Positions 52,503 through 61,948 are shown, counted from the first letter of the stretch. The stretch: 64,000 nucleotides of DNA from an uncultured Francisella sp. (GCA_943913135.1 CALTVE010000002.1:1-64000), one strand, 5' to 3'. Notes: generated by a model from the sequence alone, not told the origin. A program made the numbers and translations.

Positions 52503-53578
52503 TGGCTAACTTATCTGTCACTAAAATGTTCGATACTGCCTTTGGCTATCAGGATTTATTTCGTGTTTTTACCCAAGACCTGGGAAGCGACTTATTACAC
52601 GGGGCTGCTAGTTTCATCCATTGGCTAACCCCTATGCTTTTGTTAGCCTTTACCACTTATGTTGTTCTTATCATTGTTGAATATAGAAGACAAGGTATAG
52701 ATGACGCAATCATCGAATTAAGTAAAAAAGCGGTGTTCTGGATGTTCCTAACCGCTTTTGCAGCCAATCCCAACAATTACATTACCCTTGCAAACCTTAT
52801 ATATAACTTCCCCCACGAACTTGCAGGAATTTTATTCCCTGCCAATGATAAAGCTTTAGATTCTAGCTATTTAATTCATTCAACCCTTCCCATCAAAGAG
52901 GTTTTAGCGGAGTTGGAAAATTATTATACCCAAATAGCCTGGGAAGATTTTGGCTCTCGAGTGAAAGTTATTTTTTTTGAAATTTTGATAAGTACGGGGG
53001 CAAACGTTTCCATCATAGTTGCAGTAGGGATGTTTCTAATCGCGAAAGCTTTAATTGCGATCCTACTAGTTATAGGGCCTTTATTTGTATGTTTTCTTTA
53101 TTTTCCCCAAACACGGCACTGGGGAATAGCATGGATAGCCCAGCTGATCAACCTCAATCTTCTTACTTCAGTGTACCTTATTATCACCCATCTATATATC
53201 TTAACGATTACAAAACAATTTATACATTTTTCAGATGCTTATAAGCATACTCGAAATTGCGATGTACAAGGCTTTTCACCCGGCTGTCAGACAATGGATG
53301 GGCTCACTTTTCTTAGCGATATGAACAGCTTAATAATTATAAGCCTCGGTCTAAGCATCATTTTTCTTCTCGCTATGATCAAAGCACCCGCCCTCCTCAA
53401 TACTATTTTAAGAGGAGGAGGAAGTGCAAAGAGTTCTTATGGGGTAATTAAAAATATTATTCAAACAACCTCAACAACCGTTGCCAGCCTAGCTGGCAAG
53501 CCTGTACACGCAGTTATCGCCAGAGAACACCTTCTTCGGCGACTGCATTCTAACGATATTAAACCTGGGAGGAGATAA
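52502..53578 (+). CDS. virB6: VirB6/TrbL polytopic T4SS protein
   Basis: Inner-membrane protein forming the base of the translocation channel. The 358 residues contain an N-terminal periplasmic part, then at least five hydrophobic helices (about 40-62, 75-95, 158-205, 212-235, 275-300), with the VirB6 family tryptophan in FPQTRHWGIAWIAQ. ATG overlaps the virB4 stop as TAATG. Confidence 0.88.
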   Translation: MANLSVTKMFDTAFGYQDLFRVFTQDLGSDLLHGAASFIHWLTPMLLLAFTTYVVLIIVEYRRQGIDDAIIELSKKAVFWMFLTAFAANPNNYITLANLIYNFPHELAGILFPANDKALDSSYLIHSTLPIKEVLAELENYYTQIAWEDFGSRVKVIFFEILISTGANVSIIVAVGMFLIAKALIAILLVIGPLFVCFLYFPQTRHWGIAWIAQLINLNLLTSVYLIITHLYILTITKQFIHFSDAYKHTRNCDVQGFSPGCQTMDGLTFLSDMNSLIIISLGLSIIFLLAMIKAPALLNTILRGGGSAKSSYGVIKNIIQTTSTTVASLAGKPVHAVIAREHLLRRLHSNDIKPGRR

Positions 53579-53580
53579 AG

Positions 53581-53700
53581 TTGAAACAATTAGTTTTAAT
53601 GGCTCTATTTCTAAATGCATGTTCAAACGCTCAATTACCTCAACCTTCGGGCCCTGAATTTCCAATCAACAGTGGAGTAACGGATGGTCAAACAAGATAA
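53581..53700 (+). CDS. virB7: VirB7-like small lipoprotein
   Basis: A 39-residue frame with TTG start, preceded by GGAGGAG, and a lipobox LNAC at positions 11-14, leaving a 26-residue mature lipoprotein rich in Pro and Gln. The size, place between virB6 and virB8 and lipobox fit VirB7, which anchors VirB9 at the outer membrane. Its last 17 bp overlap virB8. Confidence 0.78.
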   Translation: MKQLVLMALFLNACSNAQLPQPSGPEFPINSGVTDGQTR

Positions 53701-54361
53701 AAAATTTATCCAAAACGCACGCGCCTTTGCGCAAAAAGATAACGAGACAATTCGTAAACAAAACAAAATCTACTTAGGTTTTGCTATTGCCTCGTTCATT
53801 GTGGCAGCTCTAGCAGTTCTTTCCGTAGTACTTTTAACCCCGCTTAAAACCGTTAAGCCCTACATTGTCCGTGTAGACAATACTACTGGAGAAGCACAAA
53901 TCCTGAATACTGTTCCTGCTGTTAAGAAGTCTTACGACCAGGTGATTGATGAGCATTTTCTTTCAGAGTATGTCAAATTTCGTGAAAGCTATGATTGGTA
54001 TACCATAGGTGACTATTATCGAGCCACTTTATTAATGAGTGAACCCCAGGTGGCAGCCTACTATCAAAAGATCTATGGTTCTGCCAATCAGAACTCGCCC
54101 GTCAATGTATTTAAAAGAGATTTTCGCATTACAACCGAGATCAACTCTATTAATTTTGTCGGTGATAGCGCTCAGATTCATTTCACTAAAACCAAGCAAC
54201 CTGTCACAGGTCCGAATGATGAAAGCCAAGAGGAAACCTACTCTTTCTTAGCAGTGGTTACCTACCATTACGTTCGCTCCAAAATGACGAGCAAACAAAG
54301 ACAAATTAATCCCCTGGGTTTTGAAGTGACGAGCTATCAAGTCACTCAGGAGGAAAGATGA
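53684..54361 (+). CDS. virB8: VirB8 T4SS assembly protein
   Basis: Bitopic inner-membrane scaffold with a periplasmic NTF2-like domain. The 225-residue protein has one membrane helix (about 27-50) after a basic start and the VirB8 domain with LKTVKPYIVRVDNTTGE, SEYVKFRESYDW and FKRDFRITTEINSI. Begins within virB7 and overlaps virB9 by 4 bp (ATGA). Confidence 0.93.
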   Translation: MVKQDKKFIQNARAFAQKDNETIRKQNKIYLGFAIASFIVAALAVLSVVLLTPLKTVKPYIVRVDNTTGEAQILNTVPAVKKSYDQVIDEHFLSEYVKFRESYDWYTIGDYYRATLLMSEPQVAAYYQKIYGSANQNSPVNVFKRDFRITTEINSINFVGDSAQIHFTKTKQPVTGPNDESQEETYSFLAVVTYHYVRSKMTSKQRQINPLGFEVTSYQVTQEER

Positions 54362-55116
54362 AAAAATACCTTTTCCTAGCTACATTGGCGACCTCCATAA
54401 GCGTTAATGCAGCCATAAACCCTACTCCGCGTCATGAAGATAACCGAATTAAATACGTACGCTATGATCCAAACAACGTGACTCGGGTCACTACTCAACC
54501 TGGGCGAGTAACGGTTATCGAATTTAGTCCGGATGAAGAAATCGTCAATAAGACTTATGGCATGAAGAGCAATTGGGCTGTTGCTAAAATTGGTAATACC
54601 CTACAATTAGGCCCTAAAGAAGGCAGTGGGAATACCAACTTAGTAGTTCAGACTACCAAGCGGACCTACTTTTTAGACCTGATCATCACCAAAAGCAATC
54701 CAACTTATTTGGTCAAATATACCTATCGCCCTTTTGAACAAAATGCCAATTGGGAGAAAGCCATTCGAGGCTGGACGCCAAAAGTGAAACTACCGCCCAA
54801 TAATTGCTATTACGGCTTTGGTAACCGGGAATTGACGCCGCTGTTTGTCTATGATGATGGCGTCTTTACTTACTTCAGATTTAATAATCATCTCCCTACT
54901 CCTACCATTTATAGTGTCTCTCCCATCGGTTCTGAATCGATAACGGCCAGTCATATGCTAGAAGATGGAACCATTGTCGTACACGAATTAAGCCGACGTT
55001 TTAACATTCGTTTAGGGGATCAAGTACTCGGGATTATCAATAAAGGACCCTTACGTAATTCTTATACCCAATTTAAAACTACTGATAGAAGTTGGCGTGA
55101 CTTAAGGAAGAAATAA
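54358..55116 (+). CDS. virB9: VirB9 T4SS outer-membrane complex protein
   Basis: Outer-ring component of the T4SS core complex. 252 residues with a signal peptide ending SVNAA, the N-terminal domain (HEDNRIKYVRYDPNNV, GMKSNWAVAKIGNTL) and the conserved C-terminal domain with NCYYGFGNRELTPLFVYDDGVFTYF, the stretch that binds VirB7 and VirB10. Confidence 0.94.
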   Translation: MKKYLFLATLATSISVNAAINPTPRHEDNRIKYVRYDPNNVTRVTTQPGRVTVIEFSPDEEIVNKTYGMKSNWAVAKIGNTLQLGPKEGSGNTNLVVQTTKRTYFLDLIITKSNPTYLVKYTYRPFEQNANWEKAIRGWTPKVKLPPNNCYYGFGNRELTPLFVYDDGVFTYFRFNNHLPTPTIYSVSPIGSESITASHMLEDGTIVVHELSRRFNIRLGDQVLGIINKGPLRNSYTQFKTTDRSWRDLRKK

Positions 55117-56333
55117 TGGATGACGATAACTATTTTGAAAACGACGATCACGGCCCATCTGGAAGAAATCTAGAACATTCAATAGAGGGGACTGATCCAG
55201 AAGCTTCCCTAGAACAGGAGATATCTGATACAAAATTGGAATACGCCGTGAACCCAGAAGATGAGCCATTAAAAAAGAAAAAATTCAGTCCTCTCACTTT
55301 AATGGCGCTTGCCCTCCTAGGTTTTATCACCTTAAGCATACTGATTGGAGGGATATCAACCATTTTTCACAGTTTGAAAGGAAAAGGAAAAGTAGAAGAT
55401 GACTCGATTAATTTCAGTAAAATCAGTGAAGACCATAGTATTGAAAATATCCAGCATCAGTTGGAAGCCCAGCAGACTGAAGCAGATAATGAAGATTTAG
55501 AAACTGATAGTGATTTAGACAATGAAAACTTGAGTGATGATCTCAGCATAGATTCTGGTAGCGAAATAAAAACACCTCCTAGCGAACCAGCCCCTCCTGT
55601 TATTTTTGAATATGCCTTAGGAAATAATGACAAAACCGCTCAATCTAAACATATTCCAGATAGCGAAGAAAAAAATGATGATGAACATCCTTCTGCCAGC
55701 TCTTCCCAAGTGAGCGCTAGCCAACAAGGTTTTATCAGTGCAGGCTTTGAAGCCATTCCCCCTCGCTATCGGTTAAGTAAGGGGCACAATATTTTATGTA
55801 CCTTAAAAAACAAAATAGATACCAGTTATCCCGGTATTGCCACTTGTGTTATTGCCAAACCAGTGTTCTCTGACGATGGCACCACTGTTTTAATTGAACG
55901 TGGATCAGTAGTTATTGGAGACCAAGCAGGAAGCTTAAGTGGAACCCACCGGGCCTTCATCACCTGGAGGGAGATTAAAACCCCCGAAAATGTAACCATT
56001 CCAATCGGTGCCCCGGTGGCTGATAATTTAGGGGCAACAGGGGTTAATGGCAAAATAAACTACCAACTCTTAAAGAAATTCTTCTTAGGAACAGCAATCA
56101 GTATTATCGAAACAGGGGAAAAATACTTAATAGAGAAAACTAAAAAACCTAATTCATCAATAGTTAACTTTGCTGATTCATCTTCTTCGATGGCGCAACA
56201 GTTTGACGAACTCTACAAGTCGATGAACGAAGAATTGATTGAAAAACGAACTTTAGTGGTTAACCCGGGCGCGCAAATTAATATCCAACTTAATCAAGAT
56301 TTGGACTTCTCAAAAGTGTATCAGAAGGAATGA
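55116..56333 (+). CDS. virB10: VirB10 T4SS core complex protein
   Basis: Spans both membranes and links ATP use to channel opening. The 405-residue protein has an acidic cytoplasmic N terminus, one membrane helix (about 65-87), a very acidic Asp/Glu-rich periplasmic linker (about 98-170, in place of the usual Pro-rich linker) and the C-terminal TrbI domain with LSKGHNILCTLKNKIDTSYPG, VLIERGSVVIGDQ and RAFITWREIKTPENVTIPI, ending in VNPGAQINIQLNQDLDFS. Confidence 0.94.
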   Translation: MDDDNYFENDDHGPSGRNLEHSIEGTDPEASLEQEISDTKLEYAVNPEDEPLKKKKFSPLTLMALALLGFITLSILIGGISTIFHSLKGKGKVEDDSINFSKISEDHSIENIQHQLEAQQTEADNEDLETDSDLDNENLSDDLSIDSGSEIKTPPSEPAPPVIFEYALGNNDKTAQSKHIPDSEEKNDDEHPSASSSQVSASQQGFISAGFEAIPPRYRLSKGHNILCTLKNKIDTSYPGIATCVIAKPVFSDDGTTVLIERGSVVIGDQAGSLSGTHRAFITWREIKTPENVTIPIGAPVADNLGATGVNGKINYQLLKKFFLGTAISIIETGEKYLIEKTKKPNSSIVNFADSSSSMAQQFDELYKSMNEELIEKRTLVVNPGAQINIQLNQDLDFSKVYQKE

Positions 56334-57391
56334 ATAGCGAAATTTCACAGTTTTCTAGTGCAGAACAATATTTAGAGGGGCTAGGTTTAGCCACGTTTCT
56401 TGCCCGTGAAGACGTGACGGATATTTTTATTAATCAACCTGGAGAAATATTTGTTGAAACCTTAGAGAAAACAGACAGAATAGTGTCTGAGAAGCTTAGC
56501 TATCCCGCCCTAAATGCATTAGCTCGAACGCTCTGCCGCGCTAATAATCTAAATTTTTCGGCCAGCACAATTCATTCGGTAGTACTGCCTCAGGGGGAGC
56601 GAGGTCAGATCATTCTCCCTCCCGCCGTGGAGGAGGGGACCCTTGCATTTGCTATTCGTAAACCTTCTGAAAAGCGAATCAGTCTAGAAAAATGGCTAGA
56701 ATCAGGACGACTATCCCATTTTGACAATAAATCTGATATCGCTTTTTGGCAGAAATATCAAAAAGACCCGCAGCTTAAAAATGAAATTCGCCTTGGCCAA
56801 ACCGAAAAAGAGCTATTAGCTCTTACCACCAGCGGACGCACTGAAGATTTTGTTAAAGCGCTGAAAATCTTTATTGACGAACATCTCAATATCGTCCTGG
56901 TCGGGGCTACCGGATCAGGTAAAACCATGTTTAGCCGCGCCCTCGCGGATATGATTGACCCAAACGAACGAATCATCACCATAGAAGACGTTCACGAGTT
57001 GGATCTCCCTTATCATCGCAATTGTTTGCACTTACTCCATAAAGAAGGCGTCGTCAGTGCCCATGATTTACTCTTTGCCTGCATGCGCCTGAAGCCTAAA
57101 CGCATCCTGATTACTGAAATTAGGAGTGAAGTCGCTTGGGACTATATCACTGCTTTAAATACGGGACACCCAGGGGGTATTACCTCTGTGCATGCCAATT
57201 CTGCCCCCGATGTATTTAACCGAATAGCGACCTTGGCCAAAGAATCTGAAACAGCAAAGAATTTAGACTACGACTTTTTACTCAACACAGCAAAAGCAAC
57301 CATAGACGTAATCCTATTCTTCGAAAAAACTCATCTCAAAGAAATCTATTACAATCCTTATCAAACCAAGCGAGCCAAACAAGGGCTTTAA
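56330..57391 (+). CDS. virB11: VirB11 T4SS traffic ATPase
   Basis: Hexameric secretion ATPase on the cytoplasmic side. 353 residues with an N-terminal domain, Walker A LVGATGSGKTMFSRAL (near 189-204), Asp box TIEDVHELDL, the Walker B region RILITEIRSEVAWDYI and the His box TGHPGGITSVHAN. It overlaps virB10 by 4 bp and is the last intact gene of the cluster. No coupling protein (VirD4) follows. Confidence 0.94.
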   Translation: MNSEISQFSSAEQYLEGLGLATFLAREDVTDIFINQPGEIFVETLEKTDRIVSEKLSYPALNALARTLCRANNLNFSASTIHSVVLPQGERGQIILPPAVEEGTLAFAIRKPSEKRISLEKWLESGRLSHFDNKSDIAFWQKYQKDPQLKNEIRLGQTEKELLALTTSGRTEDFVKALKIFIDEHLNIVLVGATGSGKTMFSRALADMIDPNERIITIEDVHELDLPYHRNCLHLLHKEGVVSAHDLLFACMRLKPKRILITEIRSEVAWDYITALNTGHPGGITSVHANSAPDVFNRIATLAKESETAKNLDYDFLLNTAKATIDVILFFEKTHLKEIYYNPYQTKRAKQGL

Positions 57392-57398
57392 TTAGATT

Positions 57399-57500
57399 TT
57401 ATTTATTAATAAACGGCTGAACACTCCAAGCAAAGAAATCGATATAACCCTCTACGTACTCATACTCACTAGGACGAAGCCCATCTTGTTGAAAGACCAT
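57399..57500 (-). other. Short coding-like frame behind virB11
   Basis: On the minus strand an ATG at 57500 opens 33 codons (start MVFQQDGLRPSEYEYVEG, ending INK-TAA) with protein-like composition but no ribosome site and no recognised family. It may be a fragment of a decayed gene in this remnant zone. Confidence 0.3.
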
Positions 57501-57506
57501 TAGATC

Positions 57507-57798
57507 ATGATAAGAAATATAATAATTTTAATAGCTACTTTATGCACTATGGCTTGTTCTAAAACAGTGAATTAAATTCTCCTTCCGAAAAAAACCTTTT
57601 GATAGAAAAACACACTGAAAAAAACAAAAGCAACGGCATCCCACAAAAAATACTCATAGAAATGGAGGGGAAGGTGGCGCAGGGTTTTACTCCCCTGGGG
57701 CCGATGGCAATGAAGAGGGGGTAATGGAGGGGATGGCGGCTCAAAAGTTTCTATTCTCCTGGGAAAAAGTGCCCTTAATAAACGGAAAAGACATCTAG
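57507..57798 (+). pseudogene. Decayed lipoprotein gene
   Basis: An ATG at 57507 opens a lipoprotein signal (NIIILIATLCTMACSKTVN) that stops after 22 codons at TAA 57573. Shifting frame gives SPSEKNLLIEKHTEKNK and on to IEMEGKVAQGF, and a second shift gives GGEGGAGFYSPGADGNEEG and QKFLFSWEKVPLINGKDI, ending at TAG 57798. The pieces join into one plausible product of about 95 residues with a Gly-rich middle, so this looks like a gene with two frameshifts. Position behind virB11 suggests a former T4SS accessory or exclusion lipoprotein, which is inference. Confidence 0.45.
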
Positions 57799-57841
57799 TT
57801 GTTCTAATTATCCATAGCTAAGTCGTCGTAGCGATCCATTT

Positions 57842-58344
57842 TTAGACTATCTCACTAAATGAGTAGCTATTTAGCTGCTGGAAAAGCTTAAAACTAAGAC
57901 CGTTATAACCCTTATCCACCGGTAAAGACCGTTTCGCGACTGGCTGCTCATAACTAAAAGATAATCCGTCTTCCAAGAGGCCTAAATTCTTCTCCCTGAC
58001 ATTACAGCATGAGCAAGATAAGCTAGATTCTCTTCAATATCCTTATAAAGCATCTTCCCAAAAAGCGTTGATCGCTTCTTGACTAGCAAAATATTCAGCG
58101 AGATCTAATGGCGAAATATCTTTGTTTTTTTCATATTTCTCCGCCCCTCATGGCTCAGCCACTTAATTAAAACCGAGATCCTTGGCAAGGAAATAGCACT
58201 TTTTCTTTATCCACTCATCATCGGCTTTTCAACCAGATGCAACAGTATCTTAAACCTAATTTTTCAATAAGCAAGTAGCCATTTTATAGACGGCAGATCA
58301 TCGGCGGACTGAACCTTTTTGGCACAATCTTTAAGTGAACCCAT
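57842..58344 (-). pseudogene. Decayed ankyrin-like protein gene
   Basis: From an ATG at 58344 the minus strand reads GSLKDCAKKVQSADDLPSIKWLLAY then stops. In shifting frames it continues DDEWIKKKCYFLAKDLGFN, LIKWLSHEG, AEKYEKNKDISPLDLAEYF, SQEAINAFWEDAL, DIEENLAYLAHAVMSG and LLEDGLSFSYEQPVAKRSL, ending SFSEIV at TAA 57842. Helical pairs with SPLDLA look like ankyrin repeats. At least four frame interruptions are needed, so it is dead. Ankyrin proteins are common effectors of host-associated bacteria, but no such role can be shown here. Confidence 0.55.
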
Positions 58345-58407
58345 TTGATTTTTTCGAAAGGGTAATGACCAGCAACGGTCCTTAGCCTAGGGCTCTAGAG
58401 TCGAAAC

Positions 58408-58493
58408 TGGTGCGCGAGGGGGGACTTGAACCCCCACGTCCTTGCGGACACTGGCACCTGAAGCCAGCGCGTCTACCATTTCACCACCCGCGC
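58408..58493 (-). tRNA. tRNA-Leu(CAG)
   Basis: 86 nt with encoded CCA. Acceptor GCGCGGG pairs with CTCGCGC through one G-U; anticodon stem CTGGC/GCCAG surrounds the loop TTCAGGT with anticodon CAG; a long variable arm (TGTCCGCAAGGACG) marks class II; the T arm is GGGGG TTCAAGT CCCCC. The 3' end points at the secretion-system block, so it could be the integration site of that block. No second copy of the 3' end was found in the window. Confidence 0.97.
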
Positions 58494-58570
58494 AATTTAA
58501 GCTGTTATCATAGCATATTCTATATCGTCCCTACAGCTTTAAATAGGATTATTTTCAAATAGATGCGTTT

Positions 58571-58771
58571 TTACGGGGGAACAAAAAATAGGGTGCCATC
58601 AATTATCAAAATTACTGTCCCTTTCTCTACCCCGATAGCCAATCCTTCCTCTGCATTGATCCGGCGGATAGCAACCATCGGCGGATCTGACACTTTGAAC
58701 CTCGATTTCCAGTACGTATCAAAGCCGATCATTTCATCGCCATTGATTGGTGTGAACCAGAGGCAGATCAT
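58571..58771 (-). CDS. Small protein of unknown function
   Basis: A 66-residue frame starting at ATG 58771 with GAGGGGAG about six bases upstream, one of the better ribosome sites in this area. It reads MICLWFTPINGDEMIGFDTY, then VSDPPMVAIRRINAEEG and a hydrophobic end with IIDGTLFFVPP. No signal peptide or known motif. It could be a real small gene or a fragment; the neighbouring remnants make the second possible. Confidence 0.45.
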   Translation of the reverse strand: MICLWFTPINGDEMIGFDTYWKSRFKVSDPPMVAIRRINAEEGLAIGVEKGTVILIIDGTLFFVPP

Positions 58772-58935
58772 TTTTACTCCCCTCACCCTTGGCTTTAAGG
58801 CTTACAAGAAGATCGTTTATTATTGACCATTAAACCTTTACTATCATGCGGGCAAAATTCCTGACAGACGGTGAGGTTTCTTGTTCTTAAGACGTTCTTT
58901 TTTCCAGTATTGGAAGATGCCGATGATTAAAGCCT

Positions 58936-58963
58936 TTGGCATTTTATTTTCTTTCGCTAGAAT
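58936..58963 (+). promoter_or_regulatory. Sigma-70 promoter of pntAB
   Basis: TTGGCA (58936-58941), 16-bp spacer and TAGAAT (58958-58963), about 30 bp before the pntA ATG; GGAGG at 58981-58985 is the ribosome site. Confidence 0.6.
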
Positions 58964-58993
58964 AAAATTAGGTTTTCTAGGGAGGGTTTAAAA

Positions 58994-60553
58994 ATGAACA
59001 TAGGCGTACCCAAAGAGCGACACAAGGGCGAAAAACGTGTCGCGCTCACTCCAGAAACGGTTAAAAAATTAGCTACCCTGGGCTTTACACTCCATATCGA
59101 AAAAGGTGCCGGTGCAAACGCCGGTTTTAGTGATACCGATTACCGACAAGCGGGCGCTCAAATCACTGCAAAGAAAATCATTTTAGGTAGCGATATTATT
59201 TATAAAATCAATCCGCCCAGTAGTGCGGAAATCGAAGATATTAAACCGGGGGCCCTGCTGGTTAGTTTTATTTACCCAGCGCACAATAAAAGTCTGGTAG
59301 AAGAGCTGAACGCTAAAAATATCAGCATATTGGCTATGGATATGGTGCCCCGTATTTCTCGTGCTCAATCCATGGATGCCTTGTCTTCTATCGCCAATTT
59401 AAGTGGCTATCGCGCCGTTATCGAGGCGGCCCATGCCCTGGGACGGCTTTTTTCGGGGCAGATTACCGCCGCCGGCAAAATCCCGCCTGCTAAGGTTTTG
59501 GTCATTGGCGCTGGTGTCGCCGGCTTAGCCGCTATCGGCACAGCAAGTTCCTTGGGCGCAGAAGTGAAAGCCTTCGATGCCCGTAAAGAAGTGGCCGAAC
59601 AAATTCAATCCGTAGGAGGAGAATTCTTAACTGTTCATCTGCCCAATCAAAATGCAGGAGGACGGCAGGATGGTTATGTAGATACCCTGTCGGATGCATT
59701 TATAGAGGCGGAAATGGCCCTTTTTGCAAAAGAGGCCCCTGTAATGGACGTTATCATCACGACCGCTGCGATTCCAGGCAAAAAAGCACCCATCTTGCTG
59801 ACTAAAGAGATGATCGATCAAATGAGACCGGGGTCAGTAATTGTTGATTTGGCTGCCCCTTCTGGGGGCAATTGCGCCTACACCGCTCCTGGGGAAAAGG
59901 TGGTCACCGACAGGGGGGTCATTATCCTGGGCTATACCGATTTAGCGAGTCGTCTTCCTGCCCAAGCATCACAGCTTTACGCTACTAACCTCTATCATCT
60001 CACTGCCTTACTTAGCCCGGAAAAAAATGGTTCAATCCAGTTGACTCATGAAGACCCAATTATTCGCACGATGTTGGTCTCTGAAAAAGGCGAGATTTTA
60101 TATCCACCGCCACCGATCCAAGTGTCGCAAAAAAGTACTTCGAGCACGGATCATACTTCTGATAAAAAAGCGCCAGCGCTGCAAAGCGGTCGACAAAAGC
60201 ACCCACGGCATCCTGGGCGTCTATTTTTCATTAGTCTGATTGCTTTTATCGCCGCGCTTTTTTTAGGCAGCCTGTTACCAGAAACCTTTTTAAGCCACTT
60301 TATGGTGTTTGTATTGTCTTGCATTGTCGGGTACTACGTTATTTGGAATGTCAGTCATTCTTTGCATACGCCTTTGATGGCAGAAACCAATGCCATTTCT
60401 GGAATTATTATAGTAGGGACCTTATTGCAGATGGGCTCTGGCCACTTTGTAGTGAGTTTACTCGCCTGGATAGGCATCTTATTGGTTAGCATTAATATTT
60501 TCGGCGGTTTTGCCGTAACAGCGCGCATGCTTAAAATGTTTCGGAAAGGGTAA
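58994..60553 (+). CDS. pntA: NAD(P) transhydrogenase subunit alpha
   Basis: Soluble NAD-binding domain I joined to part of the membrane domain; with PntB it couples hydride transfer from NADH to NADP to proton entry. The 519-residue protein (E. coli 510) has the start MNIGVPKERHKGEKRVALTP, the nucleotide loop VLVIGAGVAGLAAIGTASSLGA, GGNCAYTAPGE, a polar linker (about 375-405) and four C-terminal membrane helices. pntB starts 5 bp later. Confidence 0.97.
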   Translation: MNIGVPKERHKGEKRVALTPETVKKLATLGFTLHIEKGAGANAGFSDTDYRQAGAQITAKKIILGSDIIYKINPPSSAEIEDIKPGALLVSFIYPAHNKSLVEELNAKNISILAMDMVPRISRAQSMDALSSIANLSGYRAVIEAAHALGRLFSGQITAAGKIPPAKVLVIGAGVAGLAAIGTASSLGAEVKAFDARKEVAEQIQSVGGEFLTVHLPNQNAGGRQDGYVDTLSDAFIEAEMALFAKEAPVMDVIITTAAIPGKKAPILLTKEMIDQMRPGSVIVDLAAPSGGNCAYTAPGEKVVTDRGVIILGYTDLASRLPAQASQLYATNLYHLTALLSPEKNGSIQLTHEDPIIRTMLVSEKGEILYPPPPIQVSQKSTSSTDHTSDKKAPALQSGRQKHPRHPGRLFFISLIAFIAALFLGSLLPETFLSHFMVFVLSCIVGYYVIWNVSHSLHTPLMAETNAISGIIIVGTLLQMGSGHFVVSLLAWIGILLVSINIFGGFAVTARMLKMFRKG

Positions 60554-60558
60554 ACTCT

Positions 60559-61935
60559 ATGTCACCAGCATTCATCACCACCGCTTATATTGCCGCCGCC
60601 CTGTTTTTTGTTTTGGGACTTGCAGGCTTATCCAAACAAGAAACCGCTAAACAAGGTAATTATTTTGGTATCGCCGGAATGGCTCTGGCTTTAGTTACCA
60701 CTTTATTAAGTGACCGTGTAGGGGCGCTTATTTGGGTATTCATCGCCTTAGCCATCGGCGCTGTGATTGGATTACGCCTGGCTAAAAAAGTGGAAATGAC
60801 CGCTATGCCAGAATTGATTGCCCTCCTACACAGCTTCGTCGGTTTGACTGCAGTTTTTGTCGGTGTAAACAATGCCCTTTATCCCCCCGATTTAGAAAGT
60901 GATATGCTAACCACCCACTTAATTGAGGTCTTTTTGGGGGTGTTTATCGGAGCGGTTACTTTCTCCGGTTCTATCGTCGCCTATGGCAAATTGAGTGGTC
61001 GAATTAGTAGCGCGCCCTTAATGTTAAAGAGAAAGAACATTTTGAACGTGTTGGCATTGGTTACTTCTTTTATCCTACTTTTCTGTTTTGTCATGGGTGA
61101 AGATAGCCTCTGGCCTTTATTGTTAATGCTTATCATTGCTTTGTTTTTTGGCTGGCATTTGGTCGCTTCTATAGGAGGTGCCGATATGCCTGTAGTGATT
61201 TCTATGCTCAATTCCTATTCTGGTTGGGCAGCGGCAGCAGCGGGCTTTATGTTGAATAATGACCTATTGATCCTAACGGGCGCCTTAGTCGGGTCTAGCG
61301 GAGCTATTTTGTCCTATTTGATGTGTAAGGCAATGAATCGATCCTTTTTATCAGTGATCATGGGGGGCTTTGGCAATACCCAATCCAATCAAAACGGGGA
61401 AGTGAGGGGCCATTATCAGGAAACTGACCCGGAAGAAACTGCCAAAATTCTAAAATCTGCTAAAAGTGTCGTGATCGTACCAGGTTATGGAATGGCGGTA
61501 GCGCAAGCACAATATCCCGTGACCGACCTCACGCAAAAGCTAGAAAAACATGGCGTCCAAGTGCGTTTTGGCATCCACCCAGTGGCCGGACGCTTACCTG
61601 GGCATATGAATGTTTTGTTAGCCGAAGCCAAGGTACCTTATGATATCGTTAAAGAAATGGATGAAATCAACGATGATTTTAAAAACACCGATGCCGTATT
61701 GGTAATTGGCGCCAACGATACCGTCAATCCAGCCGCGAGTGAAAACCAGGGAAGCCCCATTTCTGGCATGCCAGTACTCCGGGTGTGGGAAGCAAAAACT
61801 GTGATTATCCTGAAAAGAGGGATGAACACCGGTTATGCAGGCGTGCAAAACCCCTTATTTTATAAGGAAAACAGTAGAATGCTCTTCGGCGATGCCAAAG
61901 CTACCGTTCAAGCAATTGTTCAAAATATCGATTAA
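60559..61935 (+). CDS. pntB: NAD(P) transhydrogenase subunit beta
   Basis: Second transhydrogenase subunit: about nine membrane helices (residues 1-260), with the proton-path segments (MPELIALLHSFVGLTAVFVG, GADMPVVISMLNSYSGWAAA), and the NADP-binding domain III with VVIVPGYGMAVAQAQ, GIHPVAGRLPGHMNVLLAEA and RGMNTGYAGVQNPLF. 458 residues, normal length. It forms a two-gene operon with pntA. Confidence 0.97.
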   Translation: MSPAFITTAYIAAALFFVLGLAGLSKQETAKQGNYFGIAGMALALVTTLLSDRVGALIWVFIALAIGAVIGLRLAKKVEMTAMPELIALLHSFVGLTAVFVGVNNALYPPDLESDMLTTHLIEVFLGVFIGAVTFSGSIVAYGKLSGRISSAPLMLKRKNILNVLALVTSFILLFCFVMGEDSLWPLLLMLIIALFFGWHLVASIGGADMPVVISMLNSYSGWAAAAAGFMLNNDLLILTGALVGSSGAILSYLMCKAMNRSFLSVIMGGFGNTQSNQNGEVRGHYQETDPEETAKILKSAKSVVIVPGYGMAVAQAQYPVTDLTQKLEKHGVQVRFGIHPVAGRLPGHMNVLLAEAKVPYDIVKEMDEINDDFKNTDAVLVIGANDTVNPAASENQGSPISGMPVLRVWEAKTVIILKRGMNTGYAGVQNPLFYKENSRMLFGDAKATVQAIVQNID

Positions 61936-61948
61936 CAATAGTTAATAA

